NCBI GenBank assembly: GCA_036645575.1
Contig: JAVXNW010000035.1
Coordinates: forward strand, 1-24,206
Direction: 5' to 3'
Source: JAVXNW01 sp036645575
GTDB taxonomy: Bacteria > Bacillota > Clostridia > Christensenellales > Aristaeellaceae
DNA length: 24,206 bases
Below are positions 16,122 to 24,191 of the stretch, one piece after another. The notes under the pieces were generated by a model. It did not search any database, was not told the origin of the DNA, and worked only from the letters and a program-made list of their open reading frames with translations. The first letter of the stretch is position 1, and each line of letters opens with the position of its first letter. Made by a program: the position numbers and the translations under genes.

Positions 16122-16790
16122 TTACGGGGCGATTGCGCCGCCGTTGTTTATCGTGAAGGAGATCGCGCTGCCCATGAACAGGCCCGCCTTGCCCTTTCGG
16201 TAGTACATGATCATGCTGGGCAGGGCCAGCAGCGAACCCAGCACGCACACGATCATGTCCTGCATGGAGTCGTTGATGCCGGTCGCCGCGACGTTTTGCA
16301 CGTCGATGCCGGTCAACATGTGTAAAAAGTACTCGGCGATCTCCCAAATGCCCGCGACCGCCAGCGTGGCCGCCAGGCAAAACGCAATCGCCAGCGCGCA
16401 GTCGTCTTTGCAGACGGTGTGCTTGCCCTTGAGCAGGTAGAACGCGGGCAGCGCGAGCAGCATGGTAAACGTGCCCGACAGCGTGTGCATGACCTTGTCG
16501 TAGGAGGGGATCAGGTGGTACCACCTCGCCGCGACGCCCATGGCGTAGGCAAGAAAGGTAAACGCAAGGATCATGAGGTCAAGTTCATAGGTCCTGTGAA
16601 GCCTGAGCAGTTTGTACACCACTTGGTAGGCGATCGGGAGCAGCATGGCCCCGACCGAGTGCGCCGCCTGGTAGAGGCTGCCCACGGTGATCCAGTACAC
16701 CAAAAGCGTCGCGCAGATCACAAAATACGCCGCAATGGCAAGCGTATAGACCTTCTTATATCGCTCTTCCCGATTCAGTATCTGTTCCAT
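16122..16790 (-). CDS. YjdF/DUF2238-like integral membrane protein
   Basis: This 222-residue protein has about six or seven hydrophobic segments and no signal peptide. Three polar motifs sit in or next to membrane helices: YDKVMHTLSG (97-106, D98 and H102), WEIAEY (149-154, E150 and E153) and NDSMQDM (173-179, D174 and D178). The same order of YDxxxH, ExxE and DxxxD is what I recall of Escherichia coli YjdF (DUF2238), whose function is unknown. The buried charges suggest metal binding or intramembrane catalysis; that is inference. An AAGGAGC site sets the ATG at 16790. The gene lies 123 bases after the AI-2E-family gene on the same strand and may share its transcript; I see no convincing promoter in the gap. 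Confidence 0.75.
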   Translation of the reverse strand: MEQILNREERYKKVYTLAIAAYFVICATLLVYWITVGSLYQAAHSVGAMLLPIAYQVVYKLLRLHRTYELDLMILAFTFLAYAMGVAARWYHLIPSYDKVMHTLSGTFTMLLALPAFYLLKGKHTVCKDDCALAIAFCLAATLAVAGIWEIAEYFLHMLTGIDVQNVAATGINDSMQDMIVCVLGSLLALPSMIMYYRKGKAGLFMGSAISFTINNGGAIAP

Positions 16791-16913
16791 AACATACGCT
16801 CCTTGCCTAAAAATATCCTCTTGCTTTGGCTAAAACCGATCGATAGGCCAGATCCAAATGAAACCCGATCGCGGCGCTGGAGTAAGGCCGTGGCGCTTTC
16901 GCCCTTGGCTAGG

Positions 16914-18119
16914 CTACGCCTTATTTAAGGGGTGGGCGACGTCCGTGGTGGGCGCGACCTGCTGACTGGCCTGCGCCGCCTGCTGGGCGCTGCGCCTTGC
17001 GTGCACCGATTCGCGCAACAGCGTGTGCGCGACCGCGAAGACGGGCACGCTCACCAGCATGCCGACGATGCCGAACGCGCCGCTGCCCACCGTGACCGCC
17101 ACCAGCACCCACAGCGCGGGCAGACCCACGCGGCTACCCATCACGCGCGGGTAGATCAGGTTTCCCTCCAACTGCTGGAGGACGACAAAATACACGACGA
17201 ACCAGATGCCTTGGGGCACCGCGTTCATCGACGCGATGAGCAGTCCCCCAAATAGCCCCGAGATGAACGCGCCGAAGAACGGGATCAGCGCGCCCACCGC
17301 GACAAACACCGAGATGAGCGCCGCGTGCGGGAAGCGGAACAGGAGCATACCCACAAAGCAGAGCGCGCCTAGAATGCAGGCTTCGAGCACCTGCGCCGAG
17401 ATAAACCCGTTGAAGGCTTGTCCGGTCAAGGCGGTGATCTGAATCACCTTGTCCGCCGTCTGCGGCTTTAAGTAGGCGCGCACAAAGCCTTGCAGCTGGC
17501 ACGACAGGCGCTCCTTGTTGGCCAGCATGCCAAGTGCCATGATGAAGGCCAGCATGAAGCTGGCGGCGGTTCCGAAGGCCGAAGTGGCCATGGAGGCGGC
17601 GCTTCCGACGGCGCTGCCCAGTCCGCGCTTGACAAAGTCCATGACCGAGGCCTGCGTCGTGGCCCAGTCGATGTGGAACGAGTTGATCCACGCGCCAATT
17701 TCGGGCATGGTCTCGCTAAATTTGGATAGGTTCGCGCGAATCAACTCCGCCCAGTTGGGCAGCATCGCAAATACCCGGGTGAGCGAGTCGATCAACTGCG
17801 GAATCACGATCATCGAAAGGCCCGCGAGGACAATCAGCAAAAGCAGCAGCGACACAAGCATGCTGAGCGGCCGCTGAAGCTTTTTTTGAAGCGGAAGCCA
17901 CTTCTTGCCGCGCGGCTTGATCACGTGCTTTTCAAGCAGCCGAAGCGGGATATTCAGCACAAAGGCCAACACAAGCCCCATGAGAATGGGCGAAATGATG
18001 CCGATGACGCTGCTCAACAGCTGGGTCACCACGCTTAAATTGTGTATGCTTGCCCAGATGATCGCGGTGAACACGATCAGCCATCGGAGCGTATGGACGG
18101 TTTTTTTGTCGAATTTCAC
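16914..18119 (-). CDS. AI-2E family transporter (PerM/YtvI-like membrane protein)
   Basis: This protein has about 401 residues with roughly seven to eight membrane segments. The early part (LIVFTAIIWASIHNLSVV, IISPILMGLVLAFVLNIPLRLLE) and the late glycine-rich part (GALIPFFGAFISGLFGGLLIAS, QQLEGNLIYPRVMGSRVGL) are typical of the AI-2E/PerM family. Members export small molecules or exchange sodium for protons; the substrate here is unknown. Two in-frame GTG codons are candidates. The second, at 18119, stands 8 bases after AGGGAGG and overlaps the TGA of the upstream regulator as GTGA, so it is the preferred start. This coupling ties its production to the SARP protein. Confidence 0.9.
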   Translation of the reverse strand: MKFDKKTVHTLRWLIVFTAIIWASIHNLSVVTQLLSSVIGIISPILMGLVLAFVLNIPLRLLEKHVIKPRGKKWLPLQKKLQRPLSMLVSLLLLLIVLAGLSMIVIPQLIDSLTRVFAMLPNWAELIRANLSKFSETMPEIGAWINSFHIDWATTQASVMDFVKRGLGSAVGSAASMATSAFGTAASFMLAFIMALGMLANKERLSCQLQGFVRAYLKPQTADKVIQITALTGQAFNGFISAQVLEACILGALCFVGMLLFRFPHAALISVFVAVGALIPFFGAFISGLFGGLLIASMNAVPQGIWFVVYFVVLQQLEGNLIYPRVMGSRVGLPALWVLVAVTVGSGAFGIVGMLVSVPVFAVAHTLLRESVHARRSAQQAAQASQQVAPTTDVAHPLNKA

Positions 18120-19330
18120 AGGCACAGCCTCCCTCTTTCGTCGATTTCAGCGTTCAGCGGGCCGACGCGATAGCGAAACATCACGTGGCTTTCCGCGAAG
18201 CGTTGATAGAACTGGCGCTTGGTTCGCTCCATGATCTGGTTGCCCGAGGTGAAGCTGACCATGGGCAGCAGCAGCGCGACAAGCGTCGGGCTAAATTGCG
18301 TGACGGTATCGCCCTTGCGCAGGCCGCTTTTGAGAACGTCGATCAGTCCCTGCATGATGTCCGCCTGTTCAAGCGGCGCAAAGGGCGTGTCGTCAAGCGA
18401 GGAGACCATGATGAGCGCCAGGAACATCGTGGAACCCAAGCGCTCGAGGTTGCGCATCTGGAGGTTAAAGATCTCCTTGAACACCGAATACTCGCACACG
18501 AACGCGCAGGCGACCTTGTCGTGCTCGCGCAATTCGAGGCGAATCGTGTCCAGACTCATTTCAAGCGTTCGTCCGGCCTGCATGAGCTGCTCGTAAAACG
18601 CCTGAATCATCGGCGGCGGCTGTTCGCCCAGGTGCCGGAAGTGCAGGTTGGTGATGCGCTTGTACTGGCTTGCCGCCTCGCTGTTGCGCCCCATCTTGGA
18701 AAGCGCGTTGATCAGACCCAGGTTCAGCTGGTCGTCAAAGGCGTCGATCTCAAGCCCCTTGCGGCACACCGCGGCGATCTCTTCATAGCGGCTTTCCGCC
18801 GCGAGCAGCGCGATCAACGTGTTGAGGCAGGACAGGTATTGGTTGTGCAGCGCCACCGCGCGGGCCAGCGCCCAGTCGCAGCTCTCCGCGCCCTGCATGA
18901 GGTCGCCCGAGTAGATGTCAATCAGTCGCTGGCACTTTTGCTGCGTCAACGCATCCAGATCGTGCATGTTGGCCAATTCGCCCAGCAGTTCCTCCACTTC
19001 GTACACGTCGACCGTCACGCCGTCCCGACCGTCCCAGCGGTACGCGCCGCGCTCCGCCACGATGGAGCGGCCAAATTGGCTGCTCAGCTCGTTCATCAAG
19101 GAGCGCATCCGGCTGACGAGCGTCTTGAGCGCGTTGTCGGGATGCGCGGAGAGGTTGTCCTGCCAAAGCGCCTCGATCAGGCGGTAGTTGTGCACCGGCT
19201 CGCCGCGCTGCAAAATCAGGTATTGAATGAGCGCCAGACCCTTTCTGGAGCGATTGATGAGTGGTCCGACCTTTCGCCCGTCGATGTAGACGGAAAATTC
19301 ACCCATCAGACAAATGCGGATGTCCTCCAT
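18116..19330 (-). CDS. SARP/BTAD transcription factor with a degenerate GGDEF-like C-terminal domain
   Basis: This cytoplasmic regulator has 404 residues. Residues 1-100 form an OmpR-type winged helix (ICLMGEFSVYIDGRKV, RSRKGLALIQYLIL, DNALKTLVSRMRSLM). Residues of about 105-250 are the bacterial transcriptional activator domain, made of TPR-like helices (YSGDLMQGAESCDWALARAV, RKGLEIDAFDDQLNLGLINAL). The last 140 residues resemble a GGDEF fold that has lost its signature: R338-K-G-D341 is followed five residues later by SPTLV, where GGDEF would stand. It cannot make cyclic-di-GMP but keeps an I-site-like RxxD. A GGGGAGGG site precedes the ATG by about 9 bases. It has its own promoter and a repeat-rich leader and is coupled to the AI-2E-family gene. 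Confidence 0.88.
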   Translation of the reverse strand: MEDIRICLMGEFSVYIDGRKVGPLINRSRKGLALIQYLILQRGEPVHNYRLIEALWQDNLSAHPDNALKTLVSRMRSLMNELSSQFGRSIVAERGAYRWDGRDGVTVDVYEVEELLGELANMHDLDALTQQKCQRLIDIYSGDLMQGAESCDWALARAVALHNQYLSCLNTLIALLAAESRYEEIAAVCRKGLEIDAFDDQLNLGLINALSKMGRNSEAASQYKRITNLHFRHLGEQPPPMIQAFYEQLMQAGRTLEMSLDTIRLELREHDKVACAFVCEYSVFKEIFNLQMRNLERLGSTMFLALIMVSSLDDTPFAPLEQADIMQGLIDVLKSGLRKGDTVTQFSPTLVALLLPMVSFTSGNQIMERTKRQFYQRFAESHVMFRYRVGPLNAEIDERGRLCL

Positions 19331-19346
19331 CTGGCGTTCCCTCCCC

Positions 19347-19459
19347 GGTAAAATACTCGCATGGGCGGATCTTGGCGCAGGGCGTGCTGCCTTCGCAAAA
19401 ATCCCAGCGGTTGCGCGGGCGAACCTTGGCGCAGGACGCCCTTTTTTGGTAAAAACCCC
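19347..19459 (-). repeat. Imperfect tandem repeat in the leader of the SARP gene
   Basis: About two and a fraction copies of a 47-54-bp unit are readable on the plus strand, starting at GGTAAAA (19347), GCAAAAA (19394) and GGTAAAA (19448). CTTGGCGCAGG recurs at 19371 and 19425 inside the first two. The array lies between the predicted transcription start (near 19462) and the start codon. GGCG/CGCC pairs could fold each copy into a short hairpin. Confidence 0.6.
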
Positions 19460-19468
19460 AATGATGCC

Positions 19469-19497
19469 ATTATACCAGCTTTTGCCCCATACAGCAA
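19469..19497 (-). promoter_or_regulatory. Promoter of the SARP operon
   Basis: On the minus strand TTGCTG (19492-19497), a 17-bp spacer and a perfect TATAAT (19469-19474) form a sigma-70-type promoter. It directs transcription toward the SARP gene with a leader of about 130 bases. Confidence 0.65.
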
Positions 19498-19546
19498 GAC
19501 GGGCGGCCGACCGGTTGGTTGAATTTTTGAGCCGTTTTTTCGCGAT

Positions 19547-19574
19547 CGCCGCGCGCGAGCACGCGCGGCGTTTT
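19547..19574. terminator. GC-rich hairpin between the divergent promoters
   Basis: CGCCGCGCG (19547-19555) and CGCGCGGCG (19562-19570) form a perfect 9-bp stem with a 6-base loop, followed by TTTT on the plus strand and flanked by TTTTTT at 19535-19540 on the other side. It could work in either direction. No known transcript reaches it from the left, so it may simply insulate the two divergent units. Confidence 0.5.
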
Positions 19575-19619
19575 AAAGATGGTTTCGGATGATAAAATCG
19601 GGCGCGGGCAGGAATCGGT

Positions 19620-19649
19620 TTGCGTTTTTAACCTAATATGTGGTATGAT
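19620..19649 (+). promoter_or_regulatory. Promoter of the topoisomerase operon
   Basis: TTGCGT (19620-19625), an 18-bp spacer and TATGAT (19644-19649) form a plausible sigma-70-type promoter. Transcription near 19656 leaves about 25 bases before the ATG at 19681, enough for the GGGGGTTGG region just upstream of it. Confidence 0.5.
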
Positions 19650-19680
19650 AATGGATAACTCAGGTATGGGGGTTGGAAAA

Positions 19681-21663
19681 ATGGCAAACAGTTATCAGGC
19701 GAGCGATATCACCATTCTCGAAGGACTTGACGCGGTGCGTATGCGCCCGGGCATGTACATCGGCACGACCGGGCCGCGCGGGCTTCATCATATGATCTGG
19801 GAGATCGTCGACAACGCGATCGACGAGGCGGCCAACGGCTACGCAAGCGAGATCACCGTGACGCTGGGCAAGGATGGCACCTGCTCGGTATCCGACAACG
19901 GGCGCGGCATTCCCGTGGACATGCATCCGCAGCTGGGCGTGTCGGCGGTCGAGGTGGTCTATACGCAATTGCACGCGGGCGGCAAATTTGACAACAAAAA
20001 TTACGCCTATTCCGGCGGTCTGCACGGGGTGGGCGCTTCGGTCGTAAACGCGCTGTCGGAATGGCTCGAGGTGGACGTGTACCGGGACTACAGCCACTAC
20101 AAGCAGCGCTTTGAGTCATTTGAGGACCCCAAAACCCACAAGATCATCTCCGGGCGTCCGGCGGGCCCGCTCGAGAAGGTGGGCAACACCCGAAAGCGCG
20201 GCACCGTCGTCACCTTTAAGCCCGATCCGCGCGTGTTTGAGGAGGTGGCCTTTCACGGCGATACCGTGAGGCGGCGCCTGCGCGAGCTCGCGTATTTAAA
20301 CAAGGGCATTGCCTTTAAATTCACCGACGAGCGCGTAAAGGACGCGGACAAGCGCATGTATGACTACTGCTTCGAGGGCGGGCTTGCGGACTTTGTCGCC
20401 TACTTGACGTGCGACAAGGATCCCGTGGGCGGGCCGATCCTATTTGAGGGGCAGCAGGGCGAGGTGCGGCTGCGCGTCGCGATTCAGTACACCGAATCCT
20501 ACACCGAGAACATCTTTTCCTTCGTCAACAACATCCCGACCGCCGAGGGCGGCACCCACGAGACCGGCTTCAAGGCGGCGCTCACCAAGGCGTTCAACGA
20601 CTATGCGCGCAAGGTGGGCGCGCTCAAGGAAAAGGACACGAACCTGTCGGGCGACGATTTTCGCGAGGGCATGACGTGCGTGCTGGCCGCAAGCGTGCAA
20701 AAGCCGCAGTTTGAGGGGCAGACAAAGGGGCGGCTTGGCAATACCGAGGTGCGCCCGATCGTCGAGGCGATCACGCTTGAGCAATTGTCGATCTACCTAG
20801 AGGACCTCAAGCATCAGGGCGCGGCGGCGGTCATCATCGACAAGGCGGTGCAGGCGGCCCGCGTGCGCGAAGCGGCGCGCAAGGCGCGCGACGTCGCGCG
20901 CCAGAAAAACCAGCTAGAGGCCGCGCCGCTTGTCGGAAAACTGTCCTCCTGCACCGGCCGCGACGCCCAGAAAAACGAGCTGTTCATCGTCGAGGGCGAT
21001 TCCGCAGGCGGCAGCGCCAAGCAGGGCCGCGACCGCCGCTTTCAGGCGATCCTGCCGCTGCGGGGGAAGCCGCTGAACGCGGAAAAAAAGCGGCTGGATC
21101 AAGTGCTGGCCAACGAGGAATTTCGCTCGATCATTACCGCGCTGGGCACCGGCGTGGGCGAGGACTTTGACCTAAAGCACCTCAAATACAACCGCGTGGT
21201 CATCCTGTCGGATGCCGATCAGGACGGCGCGCACATCCGCGCGATACTGCTCACCTTCTTTTTCCGCTACATGCGCGCGCTGGTGCTGGAGGGGCATGTG
21301 TACATCGGCATGCCCCCGCTGTACAAGTGCGCCAAGGGCACAAACGTCATCTACTGCTACGACGACCGCGAGCTGGCCATTGCGACCAAGAAGCTCGGGC
21401 ACGGGTACCTGCTTCAGCGGTATAAGGGACTGGGCGAGATGAACCCGGAGCAATTGTGGTCTACCACGATGAGCCCGGAGCATCGAAAGCTGCTTCAGGT
21501 GACGCTTGACGACGCGACAGAGGCCGAGCACCTCGTGACCGTGCTGATGGGCGACAAGGTGGAGCCGCGCCGCGACTACATCGCGCTCAACGCAAACTTC
21601 AACAAGGTGGATACCTTCATGGAACACGCGCAGCTAGGAGAGCAAGCAGATGGCGAAAAGTAA
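19681..21663 (+). CDS. Type IIA DNA topoisomerase subunit B (GyrB/ParE family)
   Basis: This is the ATPase subunit of gyrase or topoisomerase IV, 660 residues. The GHKL ATPase domain shows EIVDNAIDEA (E41, N45), DNGRGIPVD (72-80) and GGLHGVGASVVNAL (112-125). The transducer has QTKGRLGN (347-354, catalytic-type K349). The TOPRIM metal site is formed by EGDSAGGSAKQGRD (438-451) and DADQDGAHIR (511-520). The length suits Gram-positive GyrB or ParE, without the insert found in proteobacterial GyrB. The frame is open to 19579, but the GGGGGTTGG site and the promoter position support 19681. It overlaps the subunit A gene by 14 bases. Gyrase and topoisomerase IV are hard to tell apart by eye; a stand-alone B-A pair away from dnaA or recF leans toward ParE. 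Confidence 0.95.
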   Translation: MANSYQASDITILEGLDAVRMRPGMYIGTTGPRGLHHMIWEIVDNAIDEAANGYASEITVTLGKDGTCSVSDNGRGIPVDMHPQLGVSAVEVVYTQLHAGGKFDNKNYAYSGGLHGVGASVVNALSEWLEVDVYRDYSHYKQRFESFEDPKTHKIISGRPAGPLEKVGNTRKRGTVVTFKPDPRVFEEVAFHGDTVRRRLRELAYLNKGIAFKFTDERVKDADKRMYDYCFEGGLADFVAYLTCDKDPVGGPILFEGQQGEVRLRVAIQYTESYTENIFSFVNNIPTAEGGTHETGFKAALTKAFNDYARKVGALKEKDTNLSGDDFREGMTCVLAASVQKPQFEGQTKGRLGNTEVRPIVEAITLEQLSIYLEDLKHQGAAAVIIDKAVQAARVREAARKARDVARQKNQLEAAPLVGKLSSCTGRDAQKNELFIVEGDSAGGSAKQGRDRRFQAILPLRGKPLNAEKKRLDQVLANEEFRSIITALGTGVGEDFDLKHLKYNRVVILSDADQDGAHIRAILLTFFFRYMRALVLEGHVYIGMPPLYKCAKGTNVIYCYDDRELAIATKKLGHGYLLQRYKGLGEMNPEQLWSTTMSPEHRKLLQVTLDDATEAEHLVTVLMGDKVEPRRDYIALNANFNKVDTFMEHAQLGEQADGEK

Positions 21664-24091
21664 GGATAAGGACTTGGTCGTTCGCCCGCTTGGCGAGACG
21701 ATCATTCAGCGGGGCATGGCGGACGTGATGCACGAGTGCATGATGCCCTACTCCGAATATGTCATTTTGGAGCGCGCGTTGCCGCGCGTTGAGGATGGGC
21801 TCAAGCCGGTTCAGCGGCGCATCCTGTTCACCATGCAGGAGTTGGGTCTTCCGCCCGACAAGCCGCACCGCAAGTGCGCGCGCATCGTCGGCGACTGCCT
21901 GGGCAAGTACCACCCGCACGGCGACACATCGGTCTACGACGCGCTCGTGCGCATGGCGCAGCCCTTTCTGATGCGGGGGATGCTGGTGGACGGGCACGGC
22001 AACTTTGGCTCGATCGACGGCGACAGCGCCGCCGCGATGCGCTATACCGAGGCGCGCATGACGCCCCTTGCGATGGAGCTGCTGCGCGACATCGACAAGG
22101 ACACGGTCTCCTTTCATCTAAACTTTGACGACACGCAAAAGGAGCCCGACATGCTGCCGGGGCGGTACCCGAACCTGCTGGTCAACGGCGCGAGCGGCAT
22201 TGCGGTGGGGCTTGCGACAAACATCCCGCCGCACAACTTGGCCGAGGTGATTGGCGGCGCGATCGCGCAGATGGACGACCCGGACATCACGACCGAGGCG
22301 CTGATGCGCTACATTCCCGCGCCGGATTTCCCGACCGGCGGCATTCTCTTGGTGGATGAGGAGCTCAAGACCGCCTACGAGACCGGGCGTGGCAAGCTCC
22401 AGCTGCGCGCCAAGGTGCACACGGAGCAGGGGAGCGCCGGGCGAACGCTGCTGGTCATCACGGAAATGCCCTATCAGGTGAGCAAGGCGCAGATGCTCGA
22501 GAAGATTTTGCGCCTGTCGGAGGAGAAAAAGGCGCTCTTGGGCGGCATTTACGACATCCGCGACGAGTCCGACCGAACCGGTATGCGCGCGGTGATCGAG
22601 GTCAAGCGCGACGCCGACGTGGAAAAGACGCTCGCGGCGCTGTACAAGTATTCCGACATGCAGGTGACCTTTGGCGTCAACATGGTCGCGATTGCGGGCG
22701 GCAAGCCGGTGCAGATGGGCATCAAGACCATTCTGGGCCACTTCATTCGCCACCAGAAGGACGTGGTGACGCGGCGCAGCAAGTTCGAACTTGAGCAGGC
22801 GCAGGCGCGCGCGCACGTGCTGGAAGGGTTGATCGTCGCGGTGGACAACCTAGACGAGGTGATCCGGCTGATCCGCGCGAGCAAGACGCCCAAGGAGGCG
22901 CGCGCGCGGCTCATGGAGCGGTTTGCGCTAAGTGAAGCGCAGGGTCAGGCGATCCTCGACATGCGCTTGCAGCGCCTGACCAACCTTGAGATCGTGTCGC
23001 TCAAGCAGGAATACGAGGCGCTCAGCAAGGTGATTGCGCGCCTTCAGGCGATCCTCAAGAGCGAAAAGAAATTGCTCGACGTCATCAAGGGCGAGCTTTC
23101 GGAGATCGGGGAAAAGTACGCGGACGCGCGCCGCACGCAACTGCTTGACAAGCCCGAACCCGTGGTGCTGGTCGAGGAAGACGCAAAGGTGTCGGAGCCT
23201 TGCCGCGTGTTGTTTAGCCGCGCGGGCTTTATCAAGCGGGTACAGCCCAAGCTCTACGACAAGGCGCTTTTGTCATCGGAGGGCGCGGAAGCGCCGCGCT
23301 GGCTGATCGAGGCCGAGACCGGCTGGAAGCTGCTGTTGTTTACGGACGCGGGGCAGTGCTATCCGATCAATGTAGAGCAGCTGCCCGATATGAAGATGAA
23401 GGAGCGCGGGCTGGCGCTGGGCGGGCTGCTTGCGGGCATTCAAAAGGAAGAAAAGCTGGTCGCGATGATCGCGCTTGCGGGCGGCGACTACGCGGGCGAA
23501 TTGGTGTTTGTCAGCGCGCTGGGTCAGGTCAAGCGCAGCGCCCTATCGGACTACGCGGTGCGCAAGGCGCGCTTTGCGGGGATCAGCTTAAAAACCGGCG
23601 ACAAGCTAGCCAAGGTGTGGCGCGCGGAGCAACTGGACAGCCTGTTGCTGGTGAGCGAGATGGGCATGGCGATTCACTTTGCGCTGGAGGAGGCGCCTGT
23701 GACCGGCCGCGTCACGGCGGGTGTGCGCGCCATAGCGCTTGCGCCCGGCGACCGGGTGATCGGCGCGTTCCAGCACAATTCCGAGGGGAGTGTGCTGCTC
23801 GCGACCGAGCGGGGCTGCTTCAAGCGGTGTCTGCTGGTCGATTTCGACCGCCAGACGCGTGGGGGCAAGGGGCTCAAGGCGATGGCGTTTCAGAAAAACG
23901 GCGCAAATGGCGGGATACTGGTTGCGGCGCTGCGCGTGAGCGCGGCGCAGGACCTGGTTGTCGAGCAGGCCGGCGGCACCCTGACAACGATCAGCACGGA
24001 CTGGGTCAAGCTCGAACGCCGCGACGGCCGCGGCCAACCGCTCGTGGTCGCGGTGCTGGACGACGTGGTGGTGGACGTGTCGCCGGCTTAA
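21650..24091 (+). CDS. Type IIA DNA topoisomerase subunit A (GyrA/ParC family)
   Basis: This is the DNA-cleaving subunit, 813 residues. The catalytic Tyr is Y132 (AAMRYTEARM). The quinolone-determining region reads HPHGDTSVYDALVRMAQ, with Thr93 at the position of Escherichia coli GyrA Ser83 and Asp97 retained. The winged-helix and tower domains are followed by a coiled region (about 420-490) and a six-bladed C-terminal wheel. A GyrA-box-like QTRGGKG lies at 735-741, in a late blade, while the first blade (FIKRVQPKLYDKALL) lacks it. True gyrases carry the box in blade 1, so topoisomerase IV-like function is as likely as gyrase. The start follows AGGAG and overlaps the subunit B gene, so the two subunits are made in coupled amounts. 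Confidence 0.95.
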   Translation: MAKSKDKDLVVRPLGETIIQRGMADVMHECMMPYSEYVILERALPRVEDGLKPVQRRILFTMQELGLPPDKPHRKCARIVGDCLGKYHPHGDTSVYDALVRMAQPFLMRGMLVDGHGNFGSIDGDSAAAMRYTEARMTPLAMELLRDIDKDTVSFHLNFDDTQKEPDMLPGRYPNLLVNGASGIAVGLATNIPPHNLAEVIGGAIAQMDDPDITTEALMRYIPAPDFPTGGILLVDEELKTAYETGRGKLQLRAKVHTEQGSAGRTLLVITEMPYQVSKAQMLEKILRLSEEKKALLGGIYDIRDESDRTGMRAVIEVKRDADVEKTLAALYKYSDMQVTFGVNMVAIAGGKPVQMGIKTILGHFIRHQKDVVTRRSKFELEQAQARAHVLEGLIVAVDNLDEVIRLIRASKTPKEARARLMERFALSEAQGQAILDMRLQRLTNLEIVSLKQEYEALSKVIARLQAILKSEKKLLDVIKGELSEIGEKYADARRTQLLDKPEPVVLVEEDAKVSEPCRVLFSRAGFIKRVQPKLYDKALLSSEGAEAPRWLIEAETGWKLLLFTDAGQCYPINVEQLPDMKMKERGLALGGLLAGIQKEEKLVAMIALAGGDYAGELVFVSALGQVKRSALSDYAVRKARFAGISLKTGDKLAKVWRAEQLDSLLLVSEMGMAIHFALEEAPVTGRVTAGVRAIALAPGDRVIGAFQHNSEGSVLLATERGCFKRCLLVDFDRQTRGGKGLKAMAFQKNGANGGILVAALRVSAAQDLVVEQAGGTLTTISTDWVKLERRDGRGQPLVVAVLDDVVVDVSPA

Positions 24092-24152
24092 GAAGTGAGC
24101 CGCCCCTTCGCGCCACGCCGCCTCCTCCTGCGCCCGCAGGCGCGATTGGCAT

Positions 24153-24191
24153 CCAAGGACCTTCCTTGGCGGGGTCCAGGGGCAGCGCCCC
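24153..24191 (+). terminator. Tandem GC-rich hairpins after the topoisomerase operon
   Basis: CCAAGGA/TCCTTGG (24153-24159 with 24163-24169) and GGGGC/GCCCC (24179-24183 with 24187-24191) form two adjacent stems about 60-100 bases past the stop. No U tract is seen before the window ends. GGGGTCCAGGGGCAGCGCCCC-type sequence recurs between genes in many high-GC genomes, so it may be a dispersed intergenic repeat that also ends transcription. Nothing coding is seen in 24092-24206. Confidence 0.45.

Noticed and set aside
18185..19351. Open frame of 388 codons on the plus strand opposite the SARP gene
   Set aside because: It is antisense to a gene with clear winged-helix and BTAD motifs. The product is a His/Arg/Gln-rich sequence typical of antisense reading.
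19579..19680. Longer start of topoisomerase subunit B
   Set aside because: The added 34 residues match nothing in the family, and the predicted promoter lies inside them.
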